From CAZKBP01 sp964551015 (lineage in GTDB: Bacteria; Bacteroidota; Bacteroidia; Cytophagales; Microscillaceae): a DNA stretch of 64,000 bases. The position numbers were made by a program, and so were the translations under genes. The stretch's first letter is position 1; each line of letters begins with the position of its first letter. Positions 63,917-64,000 of the stretch are shown one piece after another. The stretch is taken from contig CAZKBP010000024.1 of the NCBI GenBank assembly GCA_964551015.1, positions 28,140 through 92,139 on the forward strand, written 5' to 3'. Below the pieces are notes generated by a model, which saw only the letters and a list, made by a program, of their open reading frames with translations, made no database searches and was not told where the DNA came from.

Positions 63917-64000
63917 GACACGTCCTAGACGTATAGCAGACACGTCTCAGACGTATCCAGACACGTCCCAGACGTATCCAGACACGTCCCAGACGTATCC
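63917..64000. repeat. 21-bp tandem repeat of short perfect dyads (runs off the window)
   Basis: Four units begin at 63917, 63939, 63960 and 63981 (spacing 22, 21, 21). Each contains ACGTC-3 nt-GACGT, a perfect 5-bp inverted repeat, followed by a spacer reading mostly ATCCAG. The last three units are almost identical. On the plus strand they would encode Asp-Thr-Ser-Gln-Thr-Tyr-Pro units without a stop, but the first unit holds an in-frame TAG. Confidence 0.85.

Noticed and set aside
63917..64000. CRISPR array at the right end
   Set aside because: Units are 21 bp with no unique spacers between them; it is a simple tandem repeat of dyads.

Overview
The window reads as a chromosomal segment of a Bacteroidota bacterium, probably a gliding-type Cytophagales or Saprospirales relative. 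The evidence is two proteins with type IX secretion (T9SS) C-terminal sorting domains, a Bacteroidota-type enlarged IspG, an acpP-fabF-rnc operon, DUF1573 and DUF262 families, and several TAnnTTTG promoter boxes. No tRNA, rRNA, insertion sequence, integrase or CRISPR array was seen. The order within the phylum is an inference.

Layout. 1-4556: a cell-envelope cluster of three secreted LysM and RlpA-like double-psi beta-barrel (DPBB) proteins, the first cut by the window edge, plus a small membrane protein. 4776-7669: an FAD/disulfide oxidoreductase, an SDR dehydrogenase and a small heat-shock protein. 7921-15345: a 2474-residue adhesin-like surface protein with two beta-helices, Fn3, ten IPT/TIG repeats and a T9SS sorting domain. 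15884-18513: ftsX and an ECF sigma/anti-sigma pair. 18832-24385: a membrane-anchored coiled-coil protein, a kinase-less HAMP-GAF-PAS sensor whose PAS keeps the FixL heme-ligand histidine, a flavin reductase-like protein and a GT-C-like membrane protein. 24548-30375: rbfA, a LolC/E-like permease, a sulfotransferase, a GMC oxidoreductase and pyruvate kinase.

30705-32977 is the acpP-fabF-rnc operon. 33067-39479 carries a second kinase-less sensor (tandem Cache, HAMP, GAF), DUF1573, cupin and TfoX-N proteins, and menE overlapping a duplicated TerB-like gene. 39683-48410 holds a lipoprotein, an acyl-CoA synthetase, a heterodimeric ABC exporter pair, three small membrane proteins and a peroxiredoxin-like protein. 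48688-52445 has a T9SS-exported lipase-like protein followed by a two-gene DUF262 + HEPN ribonuclease module that looks like a defence cassette. 52448-61782 includes a VWA membrane protein, ispG, a TraB/GumN protein, an NADPH-FMN reductase, a NatAB-like ABC transporter and ExbD. The right end has a predicted outer-membrane barrel, a small membrane protein, a 2Fe-2S ferredoxin and a 21-bp tandem array of perfect dyads that runs off the window.

Most of the content is housekeeping or envelope biology. The most unusual points are: a DPBB domain inserted inside another DPBB domain, apparently copied from the 3' end of a neighbouring gene; a recurring DPF[DN]QL motif in that cluster; the kinase-less possible heme-PAS sensor; the DUF262-HEPN pair; an orphan intrinsic terminator suggesting a small RNA; and the terminal dyad array.
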